Origin: Varanus komodoensis
Taxonomy: Eukaryota; Chordata; Lepidosauria; Squamata; Varanidae
Direction of reading: 5' to 3'
NCBI RefSeq assembly: GCF_004798865.1
Contig: NW_025335505.1
Coordinates: 21,685,711 to 21,749,710, forward strand
Length of the DNA stretch: 64,000 nt
Positions 1 to 21,100 of this stretch are shown here, piece by piece (the stretch's first letter is position 1; every line of letters starts with the position of its first letter). Below the pieces are notes generated by a model. The model ran no database searches. It worked only from the letters and a program-made list of their open reading frames with translations, and was not told the DNA's origin. A program made the position numbers and the translations under genes.

Positions 1-463
1 CTACACTGAAAAGACTTGATCTGCTACACTAAGAAATGCAGGATCTCTCTCCATTATTTTCCTAGAACTATACTGGGGCAGATGGAATTTTCACCATAAC
101 AGAAGGGGAAATGGACCTGGCAGATTTTCCTCCTTTTGTTCTTTGGCAAATAGATAGCACCTTTTAAACGCATCACATGGGATGAGTGGAAAATACATAG
201 GTGAAGATGCTATTTATGTAACATCTCATGGGCATCTAAAGGTTACTACTCAAGTTGAGCCAAGACGGTTACATTATGAAGATTGCATCCAAAACCTTCC
301 CTACATTTGTGTTTGCCACAGAAAGTGGCTATGCATCTATGTGGATTCCCTATGTCAGTCTGCAAATTTACCTTCATTATTAAAAGCAGTGTGTAGCTAC
401 AGCCTCTATCTTCGTTCATCACTTTTAACTGACCCTACAGGACCCAAATTGGAAGCCTCTGTA

Positions 464-556
464 TGACTACAGCTCCCAGTATGCCTGACCATTGGTCAGC
501 CTAGCTGGGGCACATGGGAGTTGAAAGCCCCAGCATGATCTGGAGGGCACCACAGG
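464..556. repeat. Foldback (MITE-like) repeat, family A
   Basis: The copy begins 'gactacagctcccagtatgc' and ends with a 'tctggagggcacca' tail. This is one of about ten diverged copies in the window of a short palindromic repeat whose arms read like 'actacaactcccagcat' and its complement. Repeats of this kind are common in squamate genomes. The family assignment is by eye only. Confidence 0.55.
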
Positions 557-3339
557 TTTCCACCCTACAGGGATGCGGGGTGTGATAATTCGGTGTTTGT
601 AATGCTGTACTTTAGTGCATTCTGGGATAAGGTAGTGTAGCAGTAGCCATTTTATAAATGGTACCTGTGTGACCTAGTGGCATATTTTGAAGCGAGGCCA
701 GTCTAGGTCTAGCTCATGCTTGCACAGGAGAATGCCTAGGAAGTCTGTGCCTCGGGGAAAAAGGCATTCTCTAAATAAAAATTATACAGACCATACAGTG
801 CAATTCAAAGTGGTCTTGGAGTAAGGGCGGAGAAAGCAGTACATTTCCCACTCCATCCAGAGCTCAACAAGTTCTTTTTTCCTTTCCCTGCCACCTGGCA
901 TTGCAGGTACTGTTGATTTTTTAAATTATTATTAGTTTCACCTCCATTGGTTACAATCTGTGGGTGGAAATGTTGATTTCCCTGGTAAAAAAACTGCAGG
1001 TTTTTACATCCTGCTGGTTTGCATGGGCCAGGCTGGAGAATTTGGTCTTTTTTATCCCTCTGCTGAGGATTGGCGTCTTCTAATTCCTCTCCCTTAAAAC
1101 TGAAAGGAGGGGAAGGAAATTAACTGTATTAGCTCCTCATATTACAGGCTGGAAGTTCAGGGAAGCTTGGGGCAATGGGAAGCCTTCACATCTTGCTGAA
1201 CAAAGGACTCCTTTGTTCCCACAACACTCAGCTTTTCAATCCTTATCACCACTGGACCAAACTTCTGCTGCTCGAGTGAGGTACCCCAGCCCCTCAAACC
1301 AGAGCAACAGGAGGTCTACATCATAGGACAGCACCCATAATGTAACTGGAAAATGCTTGCACTCTACAACAGCAGAATTGTAAATACACCCTATTTGTTC
1401 AATACACTCTGCACCATGCACCAACCGATTGTTAACCTTTCGGTCTGATCCCTATGTTTTTAAAGTAAAGGGTATATTTAGAAAGATCTCTGGGACATAG
1501 ATGTAACTGGTCTTCAGGGGAAAACCCCACAAAATTAACATCAAAGACAGGAATCTTTGGAAATGCATTTTATTTATTTTGGGGCTTTGAACAGTGCATG
1601 CAGACCACACGCAAGTCAATGCAGAGTGAGGCTTCTCATGCAGTGGAACACTGGATTCGATCTGGAGGGTCAAAGGAGATTAGGCTGGCCTCAGTGTGAA
1701 CTAGAGTGTGGAACAGTCACATAAGTTGCAAGAGCCACTTTCAACCTGCAATAGGACGCCAACAAACTGCATTTGCTTAGGAATTTTCATTAGCAGAACT
1801 TTGCAACATTTCACATTACGCATGAACCAAGTTAATGTGAACAGGACCTCTTTCTTGCCTGCTATTTCTGGGGGTTTCTTTGAGCGGACACCTGGGGCCA
1901 AATCCAAGCATCGCTGATTTTGGTGAACAGCCTACCTCTCCACCCTTGCAATATTTAAAAATAGCTTTTTCAAAGTGGCTCAGAAAAGAACCTAGCCAGA
2001 TGATATAATTCCCCACTCTTTATCTTTCCCCTTTGTTTCACTTGGAGGAGAATAGCAGGAGACACAGAAATAACTGCAGATGAATAACCTTCCTCTCTCC
2101 TTACCTCTTCTTTCTCCAACCGGCAGCACTGCCACCTGATCAGTAGTGCTTTGAAGCCTCCCTGGCTGCAGCTGCCACATCCACCCAGTACATTCCATTC
2201 CCCATCCAATTTCCTTTCCGGCATCCTGCAGCTACAGAGTGTGATGGGTCCTCATGAGGCTCTTTTGGGGGTCTTGCCCCGTAGGGCGCCTTTTTTGCTT
2301 CCGAGATTCTTGAGGAGCCTCCAAGTCTGAAACCTTCCTCCTGCATGTGGATGGTGTTGTTTTTGTACTGGTACTTAGCCCGGATTTTGGAAGCAGAAGG
2401 AGGAAGTGGGACTTCACTCGCAGCAATCATTCATTTGAAATTGTCCTGACTCCTGAAGAAAGGCTTTAAAAATCAGTCTGCATGTTAGAACAACATCTTA
2501 AACACTCTCACACAGCTCCTTTTCTTTCTAGAATGCAGATGTGCTAAACTACATTGACAATATATTCTTCTTAAGCCTATTCTGAAAGTGTGAGATTAAG
2601 GGCAGAATTGATGTGAAGGGCCACAAACAGAAGAGCTGCATTTTCTCCATGCTTTATCACCCCATGATCTATTGCAGGCAGACTGGGAGAAAAGTACGGG
2701 GGAAACAGACCATGTGAGAAGAGCTAAACCCTTTCACTGTTAAACCCCTTTTGTAAAAAAGTACTCCAAAGCTACTTCTGCTTTATATGTCAAAGGAACA
2801 GATGTGGAAGTCAAATATGGCTGCTTTCACCTTGTCCAATATGGCCTTAAAGTTTACTTTAGCAGAAGTTCCCGAGCCAGTCACATTAAGGAAGTAAGGC
2901 AAGGTATTTAAGAACTAGATCTCAGCAACTATTCAACATTTACATGTTAGAGTTTGACAGTTACTTTCAATATGTTTCCCATTAAATTTCTGTTTACAGG
3001 AATTGATCGCAAACATTTGCTACATGACTGGAAGAATTTCTAGCTTGCAAAAGCTCAGAGGAATGGGCCTTGGTTAAGTGATGTCTTTGGGGTTCCAGCA
3101 TGTGGTCAATAAACATAGTGAAATTAAATAATCTTAACAGTATCTCAAAAGCAATCTTAAAACAAGAAACAACTAATCAGCATGTGTATCTTTAACCAGC
3201 AGAAGCTGACCCACTAAAAGAATACCTTTGCACTTTATGTCTTAAAGTTCATGCAAACATAAAAGCTTTGAGAGTTGGTAGACTTGCAAGTCACCACAAA
3301 CTTGATATGAATAATGCTCACCAATTTGAAAAGTCAACA

Positions 3340-3345
3340 TTTATT
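3340..3345 (-). terminator. Candidate distal ALDH5A1 poly(A) signal
   Basis: The minus strand reads AATAAA here, about 2.7 kb past the ALDH5A1 stop. Mammalian ALDH5A1 has a long 3' UTR, so a distal site is plausible. The motif is common by chance and there is no transcript evidence. Confidence 0.2.
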
Positions 3346-5114
3346 ACATCAGTAGTTCTTTCTTGAATAGATATGGGTGTTAACAAACTTCACAGGAAAA
3401 GAAAAAGCAAGCAAATTGGTAAGAATTCAAATAGCCACTTCTATTAAGAATCACAGAATATAAATTCTCAGTACATTGACATCAAACATAGTAAACATAC
3501 ACACAAAAACTGCATATAATCCCGTATGATCCAGCCCTAGAGCAATTTCTTAGACGTAAAGGCTAGTAGCATCCACAAACAATTTGTGCTTCTCATAGAT
3601 GCTTTGCTTTGTTATCCCAGGAAGATTTCAAGAGCTTTCAAGCTTTTAATTTATTTGGGGGGTGGGAAGATCCTGATAGTTAAAGAAACATATATCTATA
3701 GCATCTGTCTCAAGGAAAATAAAATTTGAGAATGAATTCATGTACAGAATCCAGCAGGACACTTTCTCCAGCACCCCACAGTTTCTCCTCTGCAAGCAAG
3801 GCCCACCACTTATGCTCGTAGGATTTAACACGTACAAGAGGAAGCTCCACAATCTGCAGAAATCCCTATTTCTGGAAGGGGGCAGGTAAGTGGAGCTCCC
3901 CTATGGGAACTCTTTTAAGGTTGTTGCCATAAATGTTAACACTCTCTTGTATAACTAAACGGAGCTTGCAGAAGGGAATTTGTGGAGAACAAGAAAATCA
4001 GCAGGCGTGTAAAAGCAATGCTAAATACCACCCCAAGTTTTTACTTACAGCCATGTGAATAGTCCTTCACTTGGCCATCTGAATTTACATTCATATGTTG
4101 GGCTGGAATGGCAGGCAGTATTTATGGGCATTTCTCCTGTAACTCAGGATCTATCCATGGTATAAGACATAAATCCACAACCCCCAACCCCAAAAAAGCC
4201 CTCCCCAAAAGCTAGTAATTTTTATCCTTTTTCACAATCCCACTTGGAACAGTGATTTCTTCAGAAACTACCTAGTTTGCTGGCATGGATACCAGGCAAA
4301 AAGCAGATGTTGCTTGTGTGTTTTTTTAATGAGTAACAATTAGTGCTACAAAATGTGCTTCTTAAAGGTGCCACAATTTGCTCTATCCTTCCTTAATACA
4401 TTAAAGCAGGAACAATGCTTGTCCAGTAGTACAAATTAATTCAAACTAAGTGCAGCTGAACCTTGTCAAATTCATAAGTCCAAATATACAAAAAATAAAA
4501 CCAGTGTACAATTTTTTCTCTGTCCCCCAAAGAAGTCTTGATTATGTTTCATGAATAGTGGAGAATAATGTGCATTGCAGACCTGCAGATGTATCCCCAT
4601 GTCCAAGTCAGAGTCCATCTGAAATATCTCTTCTAATCATGAAGATGTTTGATGGGATTAAAAAAAAAAAAACTAGAGCGAAGTTCCCTTAAAAACTTAT
4701 GGCAGAGCTTTCAATGAAGCTTTGCAATGTTAAGAAAGTGCATGTACAGTTTAATGCAGCAATATGGCATTGTCAATACAATTGCTTCATCATTTCCCAA
4801 GTGCACACAATGGATCTGATGGACCAGCCCGCTTAGTCTAAACTATGTCAGCAGCTAACATAAAGGAATCAACAGCCAGGGGGGTCAATGAAGCACTCTT
4901 ATGTTTGTATCAACAAACCTTTTCAATCAAGAGCCATAAAAAGGGGTGCAACACAACCACCCCAATGGGTAAATTAACTGATGGTGGACCATCACACCAT
5001 GGGAACCAGGTCACTGCTTCCTTGTGGAACTACTGACCCAGTCACATCTGAACGGATCTATTATCTATTTGTGCTTATTGCTCAATCTAGGACTGCCTCC
5101 CAGAATCTCCAAAG

Positions 5115-5250
5115 CAGCCTTCTCCAAACTAGTGCCCTTCAGATGGTTTTGGATTACAATTCCCAGCATTCCTGACCACTGGCTATGCTGGCTGGAGCTG
5201 ATGGGCATGAGGTCCAAAACATCTCAAGGGACCTAGACTGGGAAAGGTTG
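5115..5250. repeat. Foldback (MITE-like) repeat, family A
   Basis: A fairly well preserved family A copy. The left arm contains 'ggattacaattcccagcatt' and the right part contains 'ggtccaaaacatctcaaggg', followed by 'ctgggaaagg'. The arms are imperfect inverted repeats. A second, more decayed copy lies at about 5785-5860. Confidence 0.6.
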
Positions 5251-5723
5251 CACTAAAAGTCTCCCTGATCCCTGCCCTGGGTCATACTCGTATCTTTGTG
5301 CTCTTGTATAAATGTACAACATTTGGTCACAAGACTCAGCTGCTAAGCACAAATAACATATCTCTGGAAGATGCTCTAGTCCTACTGTATTCTTAAAGAA
5401 CTCTATATATGATTCCAAGGACACTTAAGTTTCAGCTAACAGCTGAAGACTAGTATGAAAAATTGACAATTTTTTCCTTTGACAGCATTAAATTCTTCTA
5501 GAAACTTTTAAGACACACATCCAGAAAAAGTTAGAAAGAGAATTAAATTGAATATTTGGCACAATTATGCAAGCTATCAAAGATACCTTCATTTTCACAC
5601 TTGTGAGAAAAAAAAGTATAAAGAAGCACTTTTTTTCTGCTCTATCTGCTCCAAAAACATGTACCTTAATTAGTGAAAATTTCCAGATTTCTCTGAAGAT
5701 CAGAAACTCACATGATTTATCCC

Positions 5724-5729
5724 TTTATT
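5724..5729 (-). terminator. Candidate proximal ALDH5A1 poly(A) signal
   Basis: The minus strand reads AATAAA about 310 bases past the ALDH5A1 stop codon, the closest canonical signal I saw. It would give a short 3' UTR. This rests on the motif alone. Confidence 0.3.
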
Positions 5730-6036
5730 ATGGTTAGGATGGATAACTGAGGGACAGGTAAATCTATATTTTGTAATCTATATCAGGCTTGGGCCTCTGA
5801 GATGCTCTGAACTACTTGTAGGCCAAAACTCCTGGCAGACCACCAGTTGTCCACCCCGATCTATATACAGAGTGTAATTTCAGAGTTATTGTTTTACAAA
5901 CATTACCATAGTTCTAACACATTTCTACACATAAACACTACAACTTCCATTTTAAGGGGTGGGACAAACAAATATTGCTATGCACAGTTTTCAAATGTTT
6001 TTAACCTGGCATTGATTAGAGGTTCCTAACAAACGG

Positions 6037-15085
<9,049 letters not shown>

Positions 15086-15273
15086 GGCCGCGCCTTCTGG
15101 GACAGAGGGTGGAGCGCGGGGCGAGCAAGCGCAAAGGGCTCGCGGGGTGTCGGTGCAGCGCCTCCTGGCCGGGTTAATCCCGCGCCTCCTTCGCCGCCGA
15201 GTTGCCCGGGCGCCGAGCGAGGCCCGCAGCCGCAGCAGCAGCAGCGATGTGCCTCGCCAGCTCCCTTTCTAAA

Positions 15274-15362
15274 GCTGCAGTCCTAGCCACATTTACCTGG
15301 GAGTAAGTGCTGCTGAAATGGGGCATGCCTGTGAATAGACGTGCGTGTAGGACTGCACTGCG
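15274..15362. repeat. Foldback (MITE-like) repeat, family B
   Basis: The arms 'tgcagtcctagccacattta' and 'gacgtgcgtgtaggactgca' are imperfect inverted repeats around 'cctgggagtaagtgctgctg'. The copy sits at the edge of the ALDH5A1 CpG island. Other family B copies lie at about 36880-36972, 43386-43472, 44795-44885 and 62660-62745. Confidence 0.6.
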
Positions 15363-15518
15363 ACTCAGTTACAAAATAGTCGAAGGAGGTGGGGTGGGGG
15401 AAGAGTGTGCGTTTTTAAAAATTCAGGGTCGTTCAGTAGGCATCTTGCTTATCTTTGGACCACCCTGCCAGCCTGGTAGTCAAGACCCTTTTGCTGTTTA
15501 TATAGATCAGCCTTTCCC

Positions 15519-15618
15519 NNNNNNNNNNNNNNNNNNNNNNNNNNNNNNNNNNNNNNNNNNNNNNNNNNNNNNNNNNNNNNNNNNNNNNNNNNNNNNNNNN
15601 NNNNNNNNNNNNNNNNNN
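15519..15618. other. Assembly gap of 100 N
   Basis: Exactly 100 N, the standard placeholder for a gap of unknown size. The flanks 'atcagcctttccc' and 'gtagtccaaaacttggaagg' plus 'gtgggaaaggctg' look like the two ends of a family A foldback, so the missing sequence is probably the palindromic centre of that repeat. Confidence 0.95.
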
Positions 15619-16719
15619 ATTCAGGGTAGTCCAAAACTTGGAAGGCACAGGAGTGGGAAAGGCTGTTAGAGAGTGTGCTGTGCAGTGACTACTCAACACC
15701 CAGGACCGTAAAGGCCTGTAGTCTTCAGCCTTTTCAGACCCAGACCCATCTTTAGCTCAAATATGCCTTGAAGACCCCATTCTAATATGTCAGCCCAGCG
15801 CTTGTATAAGGAGGCAAAGCTGTTGTATTCAGGGCACCATCTGGCAGTGTGGCCTTCCCAACCCAGCCATGCCATTTTGCCTGGGCATTATGCAAGATGC
15901 GGTCCCACACATCCGGAGGGCACCTGGTTGGAGAACCCTGTAGTACTCCTTTTCAGTACACCCACTGAAAAACCAGTAAAACACGCTGTGTCCAAAACAC
16001 TTTGGCATGTGAAAGGAACTGAGCTCTGCTATAGGGAGCCTGTCTGAGAGGTCAACTTTTCAGTGGCAGGGGCCTAATGGCTCGAATCAGTGCAAAACCT
16101 GTGGTTGTAATAGTTTTGTCTAGTTGCTGCAACTTATTTATTGCATTCATTTATATGGATTCCAGTAGTTCACAGTACTGAAATTTCATGGGTGCCCTTG
16201 ACTAGGAATGGCAGCTTCAGGGTCAAACCAGCACTGCATAGTAACATCCTTATTGCTGCCTCTCTTATTTTGAAGAGTTGTTGAGCAGCTGTTGCTGGTG
16301 AGGAGAGGCTGTTAAAGATTATTCTGCAGTCTCTTCCCAGTAGCAGAGACTGGAAAAGAGCAGGGGAAGGGAGTCACTAGCCAGGAAGTCCCTGGGGACC
16401 ATACCCTGTATTTTCTTCACTGAACTCTCCCATTTATTCTGCTATTCCTATCTGTTCTCTCTTGCACTGTGGCAGATAGAACTGGGGCCATGGTGTTCCT
16501 AGAGCAAAATCGCAAGCAGTTGCCTTGGTCGGCTCACTACCTTCTCTAGATGATGTAACATTGCACAGAGGACTAGTCGTGACAAGTGCAGCCACCTCAT
16601 CCTCTCAGTCACCTGCACTGACCTTCTAGGTCATTGAATTCTGAGATTTTGAGGGAGTTTGCAGGTGGGATGGGTGCTTCTTTCATGACCCCTTTCATTC
16701 TATGTTACATTATCCAAAA

Positions 16720-17560
16720 AGAAAGCACTGACTCTGTGGCATATATTCTACCTTCCACACCCTTTAATATTTATATGAGGCCTCTACAGCTTGTTTGGAC
16801 GAAGCTGATTAATCTGCTCTTCCAGCTTCTGCTTTCTTTGCAAAATTAAAGATCTGAGAATTACATGGATTATTTTCCCCTCATCTTTCTGCATTTCCAC
16901 TATAGAACCTCCAGGTGGCAGTGTGGCGTTGGAGAATAATTGCACTTGTACTTCGTTTTGCTTTCACAAAAAAAACAAAACAAAAAACATCAGTTTTCTT
17001 GCTCCAGAAAACCCTGCAAGCTTACTTTAAAAGGCTAAACTGAATCTGGGTAGTGATGATAATCCATAACCAACTGTGAGTGAGCAACTGCAGGCATGCA
17101 ATAACAACCTCATCTAGAAAAGGTCTGGGTGGGTTTATCTGAGGATTTGAAATGAGGTATAATGCTCAGTACTCTCTCTCTCTGGCAATGGATGCAGGAG
17201 AGGTGTTGCGGCTGCTGAGGCCATGCTTGGATTCAGTAATAGGCTGGAAAAAAGCCAATAAATTAAAGCTGTATCCTGATAAGCTGTGGATAGATGGTTC
17301 TTGGCTCTGGGGAAATGTGTTTTAGGGCATATCCCTGTGGCCTCCTAACATGGTCTAGGAGTCCATGTAATTCTTTGGAGTCTTAGCTCCAGGTTCCAAT
17401 GATCAGCAGCTGCCTTGTCTTGCTTGGATATACCCTGCTCTCCATGATAGATATCAGGGAAAGAAGTGCTGCTTTGAGAAGTTCCCCAGGATCCTGCCTC
17501 GTAGCGACCTCCCCCTGATCTTTTCCAGCCTCCACTGCTGAAGTCAAGAGGGACCGATTT
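16720..17560 (+). repeat. L2-like LINE reverse transcriptase remnants
   Basis: The plus strand encodes TPFNIYMRPL at about 16758, matching the LLFNIYMKPL block of L2-group reverse transcriptases. Further on, at about 17200-17280, it encodes CLDSVIGWKKANKLKLYPDK, matching the downstream WMRANKLKLNPDKTE block. The two blocks are in the order expected. The intervening sequence is decayed or partly deleted, with stops, so this is an old dead copy. Confidence 0.7.
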
Positions 17561-18170
17561 GACCTTTAAGTGCTATTTGATCATGTTGTCTTGCTAATAA
17601 GTACTGATCTGAGCTTTTTACTTTTATCACTGCAATAGTAAACAAGAGACACTTCCAGACAAGTCTTTTATTGTGAATTTGCCCTACCTCACACATGGAA
17701 TTTTTCAAGGATCCAGATATCATCTTCCATTTGTAACCCCCTGCACTTTTATACACTTCTTCAAGCCCTTTTTCCTTGCCCAGAATAGCTGCACAGTTTA
17801 ATTTGTTTGGGAATGCTGTGGCTTTTCCATTTGGAAGTACCCAGGTGGTAATGGGTGATGCAGAGAGAGAAAGAAGGAAGGAATGCACCATAACAGATCC
17901 TTTCTCTGTTCTAGGCATGCTTTCTCAGGAATCAATGAAAAATGAAGTATTATGTTTCAACTGGGCTTATTCTTGTCTCTAAAACAAAACAATTCATCAG
18001 CCGATGCAGAGAAATGGGAAAACATGCCATTTCAAACATGAGAGTTTTAGCACGTGTGCCAGTGGTATATTTGAATAAGCAACACACCGTAGCCCGCATT
18101 TCAAAGGTCACAGTTGCCCTATCGACAATATTTGGAGCAACCATGCCTTGCAGCCTAGAATAGTAGCAGC

Positions 18171-21100
18171 ATGGACGCTTTCAAGATTTTCTCTGTTCTG
18201 GCTGTATTTTGTGCATCTTGCCAGAGAGCTACACCATGTGGCCTGTCAACACACATTGAAATAGGTAAGATATAATAATGATGATGTAAATATTGTGAAA
18301 AATACCACAGTGGATCATTTAAACTGAGGCAATGATAGGCAATAAGTATAACTTTAATGGAGTGAATATACAGCAAATGGCTGAATAAAATACTGTTTTT
18401 ACTGTGTCGTTTTAAATTGATAGCAAAGCAAGGGTTGGATGTATCTAGAGGAAGTTTAATAAGCTATATTTTTGAAAAAATGACATGCTTCATTAATAAA
18501 CGAGATAATGTACTGTGCATTCAGTTGTTCATATTTAAAATCTATCTTGCATTTCATTGTTCTGGATTTGTGTCTACATGCATGAGTTGTTCAATGTTTT
18601 CTGAGGGTCTGAGCCTGTTCTGTTGCAAAGTGTACACATCTTGTAATTCATTTTACAAGATTCTGCTAATTTGCATAAGCATGTGTGCAATCATTAAGGG
18701 TGCAATCTAATGCCCTCCATTTCAGGTTCATGTAATTCTTCAAACTCAGAGGCTTGTATGCATCCATTGCATGGACCCAGGTGCAGGTGTGGCATTTCTG
18801 CTGTTATTCTTCACACAGTGTCTTTTATCAAGGTGGGCATTTCCAGCCATCCAGAGGAAGCACTGGAAAAGTGTTGGGAAGGAGATTGTGTTGCCACTAG
18901 GAAATGGCATAAGTCAGTGGCCCCAGCTTTATCTCTTCCCTGTCCCAGTGTACCCATTTATTACCCCTCTGAGGCCCAGTTGTGTCCTCAGAGAAGCAGC
19001 TGGTGCAGCTATTTATAGGCTGTGTAAGAGGAGATGGGGTGGGGATTCAACCTTCAGAGTCCCAGCTCTGAGGCTGCAGGTTGCATAGACGTATCACTGT
19101 TAGTACCTGTGTGATGTCTTGAATAGAATGCTGGACTGGGAGTAGGAAGACCTGGGTTCAAATCCAGTCACCATCTTTTAGTCTAACTTACCTGAACAGG
19201 TGGAATGCGGATATCACCTTCAGTTCCATGCAGAAAAAGTAGAATAAAAATGAAGTAAATAAGATTAATAAAATTGAACTTGAAACTCCTCCAATATTAT
19301 GAAATGATTTCAAATAGCAGTATACATTTTGATTGATAAACAGAAGAAATTTTTGAACTTGAGTTTGTTATTTAAGATGTACAGTGACACAACTTTTCAC
19401 ATGTAAAATATAGAATATGATTGTGGACTCTTACCCATTTTTATGTAGCATGTGTTTCACTCACACATAGTCATCAGTTCTTTGGGTAAAGATATAAAGT
19501 ACCCAGGTACCAGCATCTTCCTCCTCTCAGCTGCAGGCAGTAGATTCAGTGTTGCTTAGTCTTTATGATCCAGCTGTCGAATTGGGAAGCCAGGTCCACA
19601 GCCAGCCTAGAAGTTTTGGGGACACCAAAAGGTATGTGAGGAAGGAAGAGGCAGTTGAGATCATATTGCAAATATATGTTGGCTACTGGAGCACCCCAAA
19701 GAATTCCAAAAGAATATTAGTCTGTACTTTACAAACTACAGTAAAGCCTTTGACTGTGTGGATCATACTAAGTTGTGGATGGTCTCAAATGAAATGGGTA
19801 TGATTCAGCTCTGGATTGGCCTGAGTATTGGGGCAGAATATTGGGGAGCCAGTATTGGGGCAGAATATGAAGAAACAGAATGGTTTCCTATAGGAGGCAA
19901 AGGCATCAAACAAGGCTGTGTTTTATCTACCTGTCTATTCAATTTGTACACAGAACATATAAGGAAAGCTGGATTAGGCTCAAAGGAAGGAATGAAATTT
20001 AATGGAAGACACATCCGTTATTTAAGATACACAGATTATACCATCTTGCAGTCAGCAGCAGTGTGTTGAAGCAACTCCTGATGGAAGTGAAAGAAGAAAG
20101 TGCAAATGCTGAACATGAAGAAAACAAAAATGGCAACTGAAGAATTACAGAACTACAAAATTACAGAATTACAAAGAGTTTGTATGCCATGGCTCAGTCA
20201 TCAATACAAAGGGGGACTGAAGCCAAGGAATTCTAAGAAGAGTGAGATCTGGAAAGGCAGCAACAAAAGAACTAGAAAAGATCATGTAGGGATGATTCAC
20301 AAGACACCAAGGCCAAGATCATTTGCCCCATTGTGTTCGCAGGCATGATCTATCAGTGTGAAAGATGGATAGTGAAAAAAAGCTGACAGGAAGAAAATTG
20401 ATGCATTCGAAAGATGGTGCTGGAGGAGAGCCTTGTGAATACTATGAACCAACAAAGACAAACTAGTTGGTCTTAGATCAAATTAAGCCAGTACTTTCAC
20501 TAGAAGCAAACATGACAAAACTGAGGTTGTCATACTTTGGACACATTATGGGAAGGCAAGACTCCCTAGAGAAGGCAAACAGGCTGGTGAACTGCAGATG
20601 AAGAAAAGGAAGATCGAACAAGAGATGCATTGACTCCATGAAGCCACAGCCTTTAATTTAGAACAGCTAAGCAGGGATGTCATGGGTAGGACATCTTGGA
20701 GGGCTTTCATTCATTGGGTCGTGGGGAGATGACTTGACAAAACATAACCACAATGACAGCAATCTGGATGCATTAGGCAATGATATATTTCACAACCTTA
20801 TTCGTGAGCAAAGATAAGTTTGTGTATTTTTACAATGGATTACCTTGTACTGTGGAGAAAGAAAACACAGGGAAATGGATTTATCCCATTTCGGGAGCAA
20901 TCTATTCTATCCAACAGGAGTTTGTATTGCTCTTCAGTCCGGATTTATTATCACTAACAGCCACTTTATGTAATTAGGGAAATTACAGGGTGCACTGGTC
21001 TCAGTTACATTCGGTTATGGGAAGAGCAAAATATTGCATTATTTAGGATGTAATGCAAAGCAAGTAAAATGATGATCAACTTGTTCTTTCCATTGAGACA

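Larger units (their letters stand above)
1..6036. other. ALDH5A1 3' flank, no recognised gene
   Basis: No gene is recognised here. The stretch lies just beyond the ALDH5A1 stop codon (minus strand), so its right part is probably ALDH5A1 3' UTR. By synteny with human 6p22 the next gene to the left should be KIAA0319 on the plus strand, but I found nothing resembling its C-terminus, so it probably ends outside the window. Foldback repeats lie at about 464-556, 5115-5250 and 5785-5860. A GC-richer patch at about 2107-2430 has several overlapping short open frames but no recognisable protein. Confidence 0.6.
15086..18170. other. Spacer between divergent ALDH5A1 and GPLD1
   Basis: No gene is seen. 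From left to right it holds the outer part of the CpG island, a family B foldback (about 15274-15362), an assembly gap (15519-15618) inside what looks like a family A foldback, another family A tail at about 15905-15940, and L2-like LINE remnants at about 16720-17560. The last 600 bases before the GPLD1 start show no CpG island, so GPLD1 probably uses a tissue-restricted promoter; this is inference. Confidence 0.6.

Noticed and set aside
1-6036. 3' end of KIAA0319, expected by synteny on the plus strand
   Set aside because: No frame here resembles the conserved cytoplasmic tail of that protein, so I did not call it.
18710-19088. Two overlapping 100-codon frames just after GPLD1 exon 1
   Set aside because: No domain, poor splice context and compositional resemblance to intron sequence; a SINE fragment follows.
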